Numbered from the stretch's first letter, positions 45,637 through 57,615 are shown. The stretch is DNA of 64,000 bases from Paralithodes platypus (GCA_032716605.1 CM064571.1:15676321-15740320), one strand, 5' to 3'. Notes: generated by a model from the letters alone, not told the origin. Translations and numbers: made by a program.

Positions 45637-46107
45637 CCTCTCGGCTGCGCAGCCCCTGTAGTATACACCATACCCCTGTGCGTAGGTATTATGATTCATT
45701 CCTCACTAAAATCGTTAATTTACCATAAATATAATTAATACTTATCCATATGCGCCTATTTTGCGTTTAATATGAAGATAGTAACATGTGACAACAATAA
45801 AACAAGTGGGAATAGTGTTTAGATGGTCAAAATCGCGAATAAATACGGAGCGGCCAATTCATGAAATGTGGAGCAGAGCGAGGCAACCTCACCTCTCATG
45901 AGGTCTGGAGCATGACAGAGAGTCTCGCCCCACCCTCTACCTCTGCCAACACACTCGCTAGTCACATAACCACACCCTGCAACTGGCTTGCAGATATTAG
46001 CACGAAAATATACCAATGAATAAGGGAATAACAGGGAAAATAGGTGATAATTGAAGGGGGGAAGGGGGGGACTTTGACAGATGTGGAGTTTCCCCGCAGC
46101 TGCCGGG
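45637..46107. mobile_element. TTAA-flanked MITE, second type (piggyBac-like)
   Basis: TTAA at 45633-45636 and 46108-46111. Terminal repeats are CCTCTCGGCTGCG at the left and CGCAGCTGCCGGG at the right (imperfect inverse). About 471 bp. It sits at the end of the CR1-like tail, having used a TTAA formed by TTCTTAAC there. No ORF of note. Confidence 0.7.
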
Positions 46108-46170
46108 TTAACAAATCCTTATAGTCACTCCCACTACAACCACCTATTTCATGCTAAGTCATTCTAATTC

Positions 46171-46668
46171 TTAACTCTTAGTGACCACTATATAGCTTCT
46201 ATCTATTCCTAACTCTATCTTTGAGCTATCCATCACTAAAGTCTTTCCGGGCGTAGGTGGACAGTTAGAATTATTACTGTCCTGAATCTCGATAGAGTAC
46301 TTCGATACAAATCCAGGCTTAGGGGGCTTGGGCAGACTTGCACTACTTGTACTAAGTTCTTGATTTATGACGAACTTATCATGGAATGATAGCAAGGCTA
46401 GTGACTCAATCTCTGTCCCAATTTTGTTGGTGCAGTCGGAGATCGGATCAAAAGGTCTACCTTGTATTTGATTATGTGGTTCGATCTTGGTCCCACTTTT
46501 GTTGGTGCAGACCCTGATTGAACTATTCTCTGTCTCACTTTTGTTGGTGCAGTCAGAGAATAAAGAATTTACTTCTTCACAATAACCAATGTTATTCCTT
46601 CTCCTTTCTATCCTAGGAGTATCGATATCAGAATCAAAATATGGTTTAGCCCGAAGGCTGATTGCTTG
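46171..46668 (-). pseudogene. Unrecognised ORF with CTNK peptide repeat
   Basis: An open minus-strand frame of about 165 codons ending VVTKS. It contains three in-frame copies of a short repeat (SDCTNKSETE, RVCTNKSGTK, SDCTNKIGTE), visible on the plus strand as TTTTGTTGGTGCAG. It is Ser/Asn/Pro-rich with no recognisable domain. A stop precedes it at about 46668. Its neighbour at 46860-47405 is on the same strand in another frame, so both may be parts of one decayed ORF, perhaps an ORF1/gag-type protein. Confidence 0.35.
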
Positions 46669-46859
46669 ACTCTACTCTGTTCAGCGTGCATAGTAACTCT
46701 AGTCTGCGTTGTCCTGGATAGTGATTCCATCTCAACAAGGGCATATGCTAGGTATTTTCGGCTTTGTTTTCAATCAGGGAGCCAGGAGCACTGGTGATGA
46801 CTTGTAGCCTATATTAGGTGCACTTATCAGTTGTGCATTCGGGGACATTGATTTGACAC

Positions 46860-47405
46860 TTAATTGGTGGAACTGGGGTAGATATTGATGTTAGAACTTA
46901 GTGGTGATTTCTCCACTTTTGGCATATTAATTTCACTTGGCTGTTTTGATACAAGAGTGATTGGAATTGGTTGTAAGTAATTTTCTATGGGGCACTGGTT
47001 TGGATCACTATTGGTGTTAACGTTACATGATGCAGGATGTTGTGGTTGTTGTGGGAACTCGGTTTGATATGGCGTGGGGGGAAGATCTCTCGGAAGTTTG
47101 AAATAGCTCCACCCCGTAGATAAATTTTCTTTGGTACGATCCACGTATTTACTATTCTTTCGCACTTTTGGTCGGTTTGCAGGTTGCAGAGCGAATGCTG
47201 GTTGATTGCTACTGGTGCACTGGTTGGAGGCGGTTGTGTGGTGATCAGCTGTTTCTTTGGGCTTTCGTGGTTGTTGTGGGAACTCGGTTTGAAATGGCGT
47301 GGAGGGAATAATCTCTCGGAAGTTTGAAATAGTTCCCCCTCGTAGATACATTCTCTTTGATGTCGTGTCTCTCCTCGGTCCCCGTGCTGGATTTCGGCTG
47401 AATAG
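46860..47405 (-). pseudogene. Unrecognised Pro/Gln-rich ORF with internal duplication
   Basis: About 180 codons. Two related segments repeat within it: FREIIPSTPFQTEFPQQP and FKLPRDLPPTPYQTEFPQQP, each preceded by a basic/Thr stretch and GGTISN or TGWSYF. It ends SNINIYPSSTN. The upstream end is cut by the CR1-like tail at 47405: the first residues of the open frame are encoded by the tail repeat itself. No function can be assigned. Confidence 0.4.
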
Positions 47406-48123
47406 GATTAAGAACATAAGAAAATGGGAGTCTGCAGAAAGTCGATTGGCCTACACAAGGCAGATCCCTGTCACACCCAACCCTAATTATAAGCCCAGCT
47501 TAAAAACACCATTAGGACTTACCTCACCGAAACGATCAGAGGTCAGAAAAACGGGGATCTGCAGATCCCCACACCTGGGCCACCCCTGACAGATCACCCT
47601 CACACCCAACCCATCTCGTCCATATGCCTATCTAATTGTATCTTAAAGCTCCCTATCGTTCTTGATCCCACTATAGCACTTGGTAGCCTATTCCACCCAT
47701 CTACAACTCTGTTACCAAACCAATATTTGCCTATATCTTTCTTGAAACGAAATTTATCTAATTTGAAACCATTTGTACAAGTTCTTTCGCTATCACTGAG
47801 CTTTAGTACATTTTTCATGTCCCCCCCTTTATTAATCCCACTAACCCACTTGAATACCTCTATCATGTCCCCTCTAACTCTGCGTCTCTCTAACGAATGT
47901 AAGACTAATTTCTTCAACCTTTCTAAAATTTATACGGAAGATTTCTAATATTATGGATCATTTTTGTCATTCTACGTTGTACTCTCTCCAATGAATCTAT
48001 GTCCATTCTGTAATAAGGACACCAAAATTGAACAGCATAATCCATATGGGGTCTCACTAATGACAAGTAAAGTTTTAAGATAACATCAGCAGTTCTGTTA
48101 CTCACACTCCTAGAGATGAACCC
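47406..48123 (-). pseudogene. CR1-like LINE, 3' piece of the split copy
   Basis: Minus strand from ISRSVSNRTADVILKLYLSL (about 48117) through RPHMDYAVQFWCPYYRMD, a frameshift and small insertion near 47930-47940, SLERRRVRGDMIEVFKWV and WNRLPSAIVGSRTIGSFK to the stop at 47600. The 3' UTR ends in one AAGAACAT repeat at 47405. It is the downstream continuation of the piece at 50604-50956. Confidence 0.88.
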
Positions 48124-48370
48124 GAGTGAAATGCTAGGTTTTTCCAGGTTAAATAGGAATGGAAATATCCCCAGGCTACCTTTAGGATCAACCTTTCCTG
48201 GTACCTGGCGCGGGGTACGAACCTCTGAAGGGAATTTAACCCCCCTAAAAACCCACAGGTTTTGAGATGCCTTGGGTGGGGTTCGAACCCTGGTTAGTGA
48301 CGCACCACCATCACCACCAGGCCCGCGCGCTAACCCACTGTACTACCACGGACGTACTAAAAGTATAGCA
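48124..48370 (-). repeat. tRNA-derived SINE, block 1
   Basis: On the minus strand: A-box-like GTGGTAGTACAGTGGGTTAG, (GGT)-rich loop, B box GGGTTCGAACCCC, then body CAAGGCATCTCAAAACCTGT to CCTGGAAAAACCTAGC. Near-identical to block 2 at 48677. Confidence 0.7.
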
Positions 48371-48676
48371 ACCTTAGTCCGATTTTTAAGAACCAGGTGA
48401 TAGTCTCGTGGTGTTATCACGTGATGAGTTTATTGGACTTACCATCTACGACTATTTTACGCTATACCTGACGTCAACTCGGGTTAGTATTATTGTGGGT
48501 GCGGGACATTTTCGAAGGCATTACACCACATTCCTTTTTAGTTAGGCTAGTCCCTAGCCTCGTAAGGTCGTAAGGTATCGTAGCCTTTTTACCTTAGCTA
48601 TCTCAATATGGTTTTTAGGGTTCGCGTGACGGGTGCTCCACGTAGCTACCTGGTCACGTTCCTTAGCTGCCACCAA

Positions 48677-49138
48677 TGAAATGCTAGGTTTTTCCAGGTT
48701 AAATAGGAATGGGAATTATCCCCAGGCTACCTTTAGGATCAACCTTTCCTGGTACCTGGCGCGGGGTACGAACCTCTGAAGGGAATTTAACCCCCCTAAA
48801 AACCCACAGGTTTTGAGATGCCTTGGGTGGGGTTCGAACCCTGGTTAGTGACGCACCACCATCACCACCAGGCCCGCGCGCTAACCCACTGTACTACCAC
48901 GGACGTACAAAAGTATAGCAACCTTAGTCCGATTTTTAAGAACCAGATGATAGTCTCTCGAGATGAGTTTATTGGACTTACCATCTACGACTATCTATAA
49001 GAACCACGGTGATAGTCTCTCGAGATGAGTTTATTGGACTTACCATCTACGACTATTTTACGCTATACCTGACGTCAACTCGGGTTAGTATTATTGTGGG
49101 TGCGGGACATTTCGAGGGCATTACACCACATTCCTTCC
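48677..49138 (-). repeat. tRNA-derived SINE and flank, block 2
   Basis: Direct repeat of 48124-48533 about 553 bases away. It includes the SINE (48677-48920) and the flank GACGTCAACTCGGGTTAGTA. It has a further local duplication of CTCTCGAGATGAGTTTATTG at about 48954 and 49016. Confidence 0.75.
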
Positions 49139-50603
49139 CATTTTTGCCCACCCGAGGAGGGAGACCCCCACCCCCGCGGAGGTATACCTGGCCCCTGTTT
49201 TGACTTCCGAGTCATTGCCAGGTAGCACAGGAATTCTTCCTATCAATGAACTAACCATGCATGACTAACACCTTTACTAACATCTATTAACTCACAATAA
49301 ACCATTTACCTTTCTTGCATGCTCTGATCACTAAATTAGCACCTCAGCTATACCATAGAATGAAGATTGAACAATCTAAGAGAGACGCTCCTATCACAGC
49401 TGTCCCCATCCTCCTCGCAAAGTAGATCCAGTCTCTCTCCCCTAAATACTTCCAGTATAGCCAAAATAGTACCTCTTACTAAGGCTCAATTATATGAAAA
49501 TATAAAGGCTTCCTATAGCCATGTGCCACAACAGTAAATACCATCTTACCTAGTCCCCATATCTATTGAGAGCTCAAATAAGTCCATAAGACCCGAGTTC
49601 CCTACTGTCTACAGGGTCCAGAACCGAGCCTATAAATCTAGCTCCCGCCCCCAGTCAAATCAGTTGAAAGCTAGACACCAACCAGTGGTCACTACCCTGC
49701 AGTTAACTTCTAGCTCTGCCCTTGTGTTGTTCCGGAGTTGAGATCCCAGAGACGGCAGACTCCGTGGCAGATTTGGATAGAAGGACCTGCCCACATATTT
49801 GAGAACTTCACACATATGGACCCCCTGGACGGCCGCGGAACCAGTCGTTAGCCCCCAACATCACCGGAAGCAAGATAACTAGGACCAGATCTACAAATAC
49901 TATTCAAGATTCATGTTGCTAGTACTAAGTGTTATAGTACTAGTTTGACACTCCCTTATTAACTTTCTATAAAGTGGCTAAAACCTTGCCCAGTGTAACT
50001 CATATTTAACCATTCCATTTGGGACGTACTAAGCGATCAGTGCTCATTAATTAACAGGCGACATTGACTCTCGTAATTACCTTATTCAGATATTAAACCT
50101 CTAGTGATATCTAACGTTCGCCCACTGATTTGTGTTCTACGTATTTCTGCCATAAGAATATACAACTTAGATCAGTACCCCCATGAGGTTACTAGAGATT
50201 TCCGTGTTCTACAATATACGCGTGTCTAATCCTAACTGTGAGCTGCTACTTGGGCACGCGACCAGCCAGTAAGAGATCAAATCAGTGAAATTGAATTACA
50301 TGAATATATTGAGGTCTTCCAGAAAATAAAACTTGCTAATTAAGCCAGTGATCAGAAGATTAATACCTGAACGTTGGAAGTGGGAGACTAGGCTCCATCC
50401 AGATCCACTTATGCTAGTGTTGTTCGATTCTATTATATTGTCTTACACGAGTATTCTGCAGTGGTATATAAATAAACGTGATCATGTAACTTGCTACCAT
50501 GTGTTTCTTTGTGTTCTCTATTCCTCATATCTTGTATTGTGCATGCAGCCTTATATACCCAGTCATTTAGAACTCACATTACCCAAGTTAAACCTGTAGA
50601 AAA

Positions 50604-50956
50604 ACAGGGCATAACACCGAGAATCCTGTTTGCCTTGTTTCGAACGCTTATACACTGTTTTCTAGGCTTCAAATCATTGCTAACAAACACACCTAGATCT
50701 TTCTCACAATTCGAGTTTTCTAATTCCATATTAGCTAGTTTATATTTAACATTTGTATGCATCTTCCCTATCTTTAATACCTTGCATTTGTCAATGTTAA
50801 ACTTCATCTGCCAATTTACTGACCATTCGTGTAAGGTATCTAGATCCCTTTGGAGGCACTCTATATATCTATCTGAATCAATTTTTCTCCCCATTTTGGT
50901 ATCGTCTGCAAATTTACTTATCCTACTAGTTATACCTAAATCAAGGTCATTTATGT
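50604..50956 (-). pseudogene. CR1-like LINE, middle piece (RT palm)
   Basis: Minus strand: YINDLDLGITSRISKFADDT with the catalytic FADD box, then LHEWSVNWQMKFNIDKCK, NSNCEKDLGVFVSNDLKP and RNKANRILG. Its upstream edge joins exactly to GPLLFVIL at 61994 and its downstream edge to the ISRSVSNR piece at 48123. It is bordered by the DIRS-type element and by the LTR-like insertion. Confidence 0.9.
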
Positions 50957-51268
50957 ATTTATTAGTGGCCCCTCCATCATTGACGAACATGCCTATTACA
51001 TAAGGCATCCTCTTCAAACACTAAACCGCCGTAGTTTGAATCTACCGCGCAGAGCATTTAAAATCTGAGGAGCCTTCATCATGAGCGCATGCGACCTCAC
51101 TCATGGCTTCAGTCATTATGAATTGGGTTCTCACTACGAAAAAACTTCGTAAAAAATAAAAAACAAAAAGAAAATAAGAATAACTATCCAATAAGCTTTC
51201 CATCATATCGTGGATGTACTTGTGTGGATCTTTGACCAGACGCTGATTCAGGCGTCATTCTTCCTTCT
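50957..51268. repeat. DIRS left inverted terminal repeat
   Basis: About 310 bp, the near-perfect inverse of 61644-61956. Shared landmarks: CATTGACGAACATGCC, TGAATCTACCGCGCAGAGCA, TCACTACGAAAAAACTTCGT, GACGCTGATTCAGGCGTCAT. The outer end (TTTATTAGTGGCCCCTCC) differs by only a few bases from the inverse right end. A short AACTTCGT/ACGAAAAAACTTCGT palindrome lies within. Confidence 0.9.
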
Positions 51269-53058
51269 CTGCTCTGCGCTCAGCCTGCCCGGACGTGTCT
51301 CCCCACGCTCCGCTGGTTCCGCATTTGCTGCGTCCCTAGTGAGTTTTTTCTCATTTGTTTACTCCGGGATGTATCGAGTAAGGTTAGGATATGCGTAGCA
51401 GGAGTGTCCTGGGCTGGTTGCCCCGCAGTGCAGTGTATTTTGGGTCGTGTGTTTGGGGCATCTATTTCGGATGTACCCTCGTGGTCCTGTTGTGGACGTG
51501 TGAACTTTTTCACAGTTGAGTTAGCTTGTGATGCAGGCGGCTTTCATTACGCGTTATTTCTGCTGCCTTTTATCTTTCTGATGAGGTAGCGTTGCTTTGC
51601 TGACGTTCCCAGCGTATTTTTCTTCACTTAGTGAATTTTTTTCTGGGTCCCGAGTCAGTCTTCCCTTGGCCGGAAGTAATTACTACAGTGGTGTGTTGGC
51701 GGTGGTTCCTGTTGTTATATTTCCAGTGTTTTTGTTTATATTTCAACATTTCTTGTGCCGTCTGCTTAGGCCTAGCCAGCCGCTCGTAGCTTTGCCACAT
51801 GTACAAGTGTTATTGATTTATTTTTAAATTTGTCCTACTGTGTCATGTGTATCCGGGTTTAGTTGTGTATTGGCTAATTCCACGGACTATGTATGTTTCC
51901 TGGATTAGTTGTGTATTGGCTAATTCCACGGATTATATTGGTGGACCCTAGGTTAGTTGTTCTTTGGCTATCTCTCGGGTCCTATGTGCGTTCAGATGGT
52001 GTCTGAACGAGGTGGGTTACTTTCCGGCGGGGTTTTCTCGGTTTCACCTTGAAAACTCCGGCCGTGAGCCATGTTTGGCCACGCGTGGTTTCAAACAGGT
52101 TTGTGTTCCCGGCGAGTTGGTGTCTGTGGCTCTCCAGGACTACGTCTCTGTGATGGTGCCTGTTTCAGGCTCCCTATGATTCCCGGCGGAATGGCTGTAC
52201 CCATCTAACATTGTTCATGCGGACATAATATTGTTATGTAGTTTTTCTACCCGGTTTTACAAACCAAGGGAAACACCCTAGCTGTTGTTGTGGACTTTCC
52301 TCCCCGGCGATCTTTTACAAAGAAGTGGGGATAGGAACTTATGGGGTTAACGTTTAAGACATTAGATCTCACCCGGCGGGTGTACCTTGGTTAGTTGGGA
52401 TGAACGAATTGGTAATTCAGTTTAGTTAACCGGTCCATTTTTAGTGATACTATATGTATCGCCGCCCTCACTCTTACGGCGATCGAAGGCTCAATTAGGG
52501 TTAACGTCTTTTTTCATCAGTTTGCCACACCCGGCGGGTGCTCCTGGGAGGAGGAAATAAGGAATTTACAATTCAAGTTAGTTAACCAATTAATTGAGAG
52601 ATACGGCTATGTATCGCCGCCTTCACCATACGGCGATCTATGTCACAATTCATTAGAAGTCAGATCTCGTATCAGCCTGCCCGTGTTATTCTGCTAGATA
52701 ATTCAGGGCCGGCGTCTTTGTGGGGGGTTGTTTTTCAAAATTGAATCTTGAAACAGTCTCCGCCAGAAAGACTTTATAAACGCCATACTGGTCTTTTATA
52801 TTATGTCAGAGGGTATTCTTAACTTTCTTAAGACATGTCTAGATATTCGGAAATCTTTATAGAACCCCGCCGCGTAACGAGCTGTAATCATTGTGAGATT
52901 ACGTCTCGTTATCCAGCGGGTTATGAACACTTGTATGCAATAATTTTGGGTTAACCTTATGAGCATTAATTCCTGGATTTTTTTTTTTTTTTTTTTTCCA
53001 GGGCTGGGCTCCGGCGGACCAATACAGAACCTGCAGTAGTTTCCCACCAGTCTCTGTC
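51269..53058 (+). other. DIRS 5' leader with repeats and hairpins
   Basis: Non-coding. A GTTGTGTATTGGCTAATTCC unit of about 46 bp is repeated two to three times at 51858-51980. Two blocks of roughly 150 bp (52370-52510, 52530-52645) each contain ACCCGGCGGGTG and a TATCGCCGCC...CGGCGATC hairpin. Just before gag there are about 19 T followed by CCAG (52979-53001), which looks like a 3' splice site. Confidence 0.6.
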
Positions 53059-55692
53059 ATGGCTACCTTTGCCCCAGTTTTTGCTTTATGCATTAATCCA
53101 ACCTGTGCCGGTATCCCTCTTTTTGCGCACACTCTTTGTATCAAGTGTGTTAAATGTCTAGACCGTTCAAGGGGTCTGTGGGTGATGCGCAACTGTTTCT
53201 TTTGCTCCCAACTAAGTGTCAAAGTCCTCCAAGATAATGATAAGACCGCAGCGGTCGCCTTACGAGAAGTTCGGCAACAAATGTCAGCGTATACTACGAT
53301 TGTGGCTCATAAGTCACTTCAATGTGACAACGTCCCTCTTTGGGATAGGCTTCTTCTTGAGCACCCTCCCCCTAATAAACGTTCCTCTCGAGTAACTAGT
53401 CTTAAGCCGGCGGAGACTGGACAGGGTTCTGTGTCATCTCCTGCTCCTGCTACTTCGAAACGTCAACGTGAGCCTACACCCCCGGCGGCAGCCTCCTCGT
53501 CTCGGGCGAGATCTAGGTCTAGGTCACCCCTTAGACACCAGCCCCCCAGTCTTGCCTCTTCACCATCGAGTAAGAGGAGTAAGACAGAAAGTTCCACCAG
53601 TGGTCACGGCGACAAATCCTCCAAATCGAAGAGTAGTTCACGGTCACACCGCAGCCATAAATCTTCGAAAAAGGATTCCCATGATAGAAAGGCCTCCCGA
53701 CACTCGCCACTTTCTAGTACTTCTCGTCATACCTCTACCCCACACAGAGTTTGTGTTCGGTCTCAAGGGTCCAGTGTAGTGCCTGTACCTAAAGATGATT
53801 TACCCATTAACATTTTAACCCTGGATTTGGAGAGTTCAGGGAGCTCAGTGGTTGAGAGTGTTTCAGACTCCCAAGGGAGTATAGGCCAAGGCCTAGGTGT
53901 TTGGCGATATTCTCGTCCGGGGCCTGACCACCCACTTCCGGCTCAAACTATTCACACAGTGGCTGACGTCCACCGGGACGCGGCGATCCCATCCTCTATT
54001 CCTGACATATCTTGGCAACAAGATGGTACCCCAGCTTCGGCGGGATCCTCTCAGGAGGAACAGGATGATAAAGACGAGGTTTCGATTATATCGGATATGG
54101 AAGGGCAAGAGTCAGGTTCAGGCTTAGACGCCGCACAAGATCTTAATGATTCACCAGTGAGTACATCATCAAATCAATTTATCACTGCACAGGAAATTGA
54201 TGGGCTACTAGTTAATGCTTTATCTAAAAAAAATTGGCCAACAGCAGGAAACTCCCACAGTGGACTTGGGAGCTCCCACGACAAGCTCTACGGTACGGCC
54301 TCTGATGACTTCTATTGCTTTGACTCAGATCCCTCACCCTCCCTCTATGTCACCATCGGTGGTTACTAGGCCTGCTACGGCGGCATTGACCACTTCGAAT
54401 GTAAGGGTTATAACGGATGTCAATCCGCCCCCTTTAGACAGAGCGCCTCTCAGAAAGGTAGCTATGCCCTTGCTTTACGGACCAGACGAGTCGTGGGTCC
54501 TTTTGAACCCCACTAAACCAGAGCTCGCCCAACCTACCTTGTCAGGGGAACTCCCAGTGCCGCGTGAGTGGGTCATCCAGGGCAATAAATCTAAGAAATT
54601 AAGGGCCTTGGATACTTTGGGAAATGTACTAGATGTCAATATCAAGGCTATACCTAGTTATTATCACCAGGACTATTTTGTTTATACTGCTAAGCCTGCT
54701 TTACCCTCTGCCTCAGCTTCAAAAAAAAATCCTGACTGGTCTAAGCATGATGGGTTTAATGACGTAAAGACACTGTCAGCTCTCACTCCAGAACTCGATT
54801 TGCAAACCGTCACAGACGCAGCAGCTAATCCAGTCTTGAAGGTGGGGCAGTTGGGTCCAGGACCTTGGGTGGAATGGGAGACAGAGGCTCAAAACTTTGC
54901 GACCACATTTACTTCCAAAACTTCCCACCAGATCCCTCAAGATACTCATTCTTGGTTCTCCATGCCAGTGTGTTCTGCCGGCGGAGTACCTTCAGCTTTG
55001 TTTGCTTTCTTAGCTGCCCCTAAAATTAATCTTTGTGAGCTAAAAGACCCTTTTACTACCCTGCCCCGACTCACCTAGACCGAGAATTTAGGCTACGGGG
55101 GAAAGCTTTTCGCCTGTTCTCTCAATACATAGTATCACAACAGGTAGCAAAATCATTGCTCCGGTCCACTCAGGCAATCGCAGACGCGGATGCCAGACGG
55201 TCGGTTGAATTGTCCCGGCGACTGCTTCTTCAGTCGTCAATCCAATCATTGGGTGACATACGCACCGCCTTGCTTGAGGCAGTACGAGCGAGACAAGATC
55301 TCAGAATGTCCTTGGTCCGAAAACTGCCTGATCGCATTGCGAATCAGGTGGTCATGTCACCAGTGCTCACTCCCTCTTTAATGTCCCCTGAAGTGTGGCG
55401 AACGGTTTTTAATATGGCTCAGGCCTTTAAACACAGTCCCACCCCTTCTAAGAAACCTGCCTTTAACTTCCCCAAACCCAGGCCAGTCGCTAAGGCTCAG
55501 CCGGGGGGATCTAAGCCCTTTCTTCCACCTAAGTCCTCCGCCCCTCAAGGTCAGTACAGGCATAGACAGGGTAGGTTTTCAGGTCAGAGAGGACGCGGCT
55601 ATAATAAGCCGGGTCAGGGCCCGTCTTCTGCCAACGCCAGCCAGCCGGCGAAGCGTCCACCACCACCAACTCCACCACCATCAAAAAACTAA
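53059..55692 (+). pseudogene. DIRS gag-like protein, two frameshifts
   Basis: Starts at the ATG at 53059. The N-terminus is rich in paired cysteines (CINPTC, CIKCVKC, CFFC within about 45 residues), suggesting zinc binding. A Ser/Arg-rich region follows (SRARSRSRSP, then SSKSKSSSRSHRSHKSSKKD), then an acidic segment. At about 54226 a run of eight A shifts the sense frame from 1 to 2 (SKK then IGQQQETP); near 55070 it shifts back to frame 1. The C-terminal part (55079-55692) is helical with many Arg and Leu and ends Pro-rich (PPPPTPPPSKN). The two shifts lie in or near homopolymers and could be mutations, sequencing errors or, for the A8, a slippery site. Confidence 0.75.
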
Positions 55693-55709
55693 AGTCTCTC
55701 TCACTCCCG

Positions 55710-57615
55710 GTGCCAGTCTTAAGGCCGGTGGATCCGAGGGTAGTACAGCCGGCGAACCCTTGTCTGCTAACTGGGTCGTTCCGAACGTGTCACCAAGCAT
55801 GGCTGTTAAACACTTGGGCACGGATGGTGGCACGCAAAGGCATCACTTGGCAGTGGCTCCGGCGACCTCGCTTACGTCAGCCAACAACGGCGAATTTAGT
55901 TTCTTTAGAGGTGGAGTCACTAGTCCAGGAAATGATTGCCAAGAATGTCATCATCCCGGTCCCCCCAAATTACCCAGTATTCACGTCCAAGCTCTTTTTG
56001 GTTCCCAAAAGGGACAGTGTTCAGATGAGACTGGTAGTAGACCTGTCTTATCTGAACCTTCACATTCACAACGAGTCATTCCGAATGTTAACAGTACACC
56101 AAATCAGGCTAACACTTCCGCCGGGAGGTTGGATGTGTTCCCTAGACCTGACAGACGCTTATTGGCACGTATCGGTAAACAAAAGATTTCAAAGGTTTCT
56201 GGCCTTACGGATCAGGCATCAAAATTTTGTTTTTCAGAGGATGCCCTTCGGTTTGAACCTGGCACCTCGATTATTCACGAAATTAGTCCGGCAAGCCCTG
56301 ATGCCGTTGTTAAAGCAAGGAATCAGAGTGTTGTGGTACCTAGACGACTGGCTGGTGGTGGCAGAGACAGAGCAATTATGCATCAAACATGTCAACATAC
56401 TTTTAAATCATGTCAAAACTCTAGGGTTCAAGGTAAATCTGGTAAAGTCAAACCTTGTTCCCTCACGAGTAGTTCAGTGGATAGGGCTGGTTTGGGACAC
56501 AGCTGCTCTCACTCTGAGTCAGAGTGTGGACAATCGAAACAGGTTTCGCAGGAAACTGTTCATGTTTCTTCACAGTCTGACTACGACACGGAGGATCTGG
56601 GAGTCTCTGGTCGGCTCTCTCAACTGGATTCAACTAACTGTAATGTTGGGCCGGTTGAAAGTAAAACGTTTAATATTGGAAGGCAACAAATATTTCCCAC
56701 TCTTACCGGCGGGAAAATTATGGCCCATCCCAAAATTAATCCACACCTTACTAGCGGTCTGGGTGAAGAGGGAAATGTTGCACTCAGTAATGTCATGGAC
56801 CTCTCCTCCGCCAACGGTATGGGTAGACACGGATGCGTCAGGCACGATAGGTTGGGGATTTCAGCCAAACCAGGGGCACCAGGGTCAGGGGCTTTGGTCC
56901 CACTTAGAAATCTCCCACATCAATGTCAGAGAATTACTAGTCCCCTTGTATTTCCTTCAGGCTCACGGCTCTACTTTACGGGGCAAGTCGGTGGCCTTCA
57001 GAATGGACAATCTGAATGCAGTTCACTGTATTCAGAAACAGGGGTCAACGAGATCAAGGAAGTTGCTAAACGTGTCGGAAGAGATTTTTACTCTAGCCAA
57101 CAGGCTAGACATTTATCTTCACGCATCTTATCTCCCAGGCGTAGCAAACGTCTGGGCAGACGTTCTGTCCCGGAGACAGAGCACGACAGTAGAATGGGAG
57201 CTCAAGCAACCCATTTTCAACCTAATGATTGCAGAGCTCTACCGTCCACAAGTGGATCTGTTTGCGTCCGAGGAGACTCACAAACTCCCTCTATACCTCA
57301 CCCGCCGGACGGAAACGCCGGCAGGGGGGGCCAGACGCCCTAGTGACAGACTGGAACAGATGGAGCTCCATCTATCTGTTTCCGCCGCCAGACGCATCAC
57401 TAATGTGCCACGTAGTGAACAAACTACGAGATTATCAAGGCTTAGTCTCGCTAATCGCGCCCCTGTGGCCGGCGCAGTTATGGTACCAGCAATTGAAGAC
57501 GTGGTGCTCGCACCCGGTGTCGCTCCCGGTCGAGTATTTCCACTTAGACACGATTGGCAACCTAGCGACCTCGCTGACTTTTGCATTATGGACATTCAAG
57601 AGGCCAAGTGGCTAG
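55710..57615 (+). CDS. DIRS reverse transcriptase-RNase H (one frameshift)
   Basis: The first frame runs from ATG 55710. RT motifs: FLVPKRDSVQMRLVVDLSYL (about 96-115), CSLDLTDAYWHVSV (143-156), RMPFGLNLAPRLF (177-189), catalytic YLDD (210-213), GLVWD (259-263). RNase H: WVDTDASGTIGWGF (371-384), E in INVRELL (about 408), D in RMDNLNAVHC (433) and D in VWADVLSR (484). Then comes the PQVDLFAS...THKLPLY region usual after RNase H in DIRS elements. In a G-run at about 57325 the sense moves to another frame, which continues VTDWNRWSSIYLFPPP to the stop at 57615. All core catalytic residues are present. Long antisense and alternate frames here are shadows. Confidence 0.9.

Larger units (their letters stand above)
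48124..50603 (+). mobile_element. LTR-like insertion (TG...CA) with apparent 5-bp target duplication
   Basis: Starts TGAAATGCTAGG and ends AGGGCATAACA. CCGAG occurs at both borders (48119-48123 and 50604-50608); removing the insert and one CCGAG restores the LINE frame. The right 1.45 kb matches copy 1 at 14796-16279, including AATAAA. The left 1.0 kb consists of two repeated blocks (48124-48533, 48677-49138). No gag or pol gene is visible, so it resembles a solo LTR with additional repeats. Orientation is plus from the poly(A) signal. Confidence 0.65.

Noticed and set aside
55760..57343. 527-residue plus-strand frame overlapping the DIRS RT
   Set aside because: It is the +2 shadow of the RT-RNase H frame; it lacks domains, while the overlapping frame has all RT and RNase H motifs.
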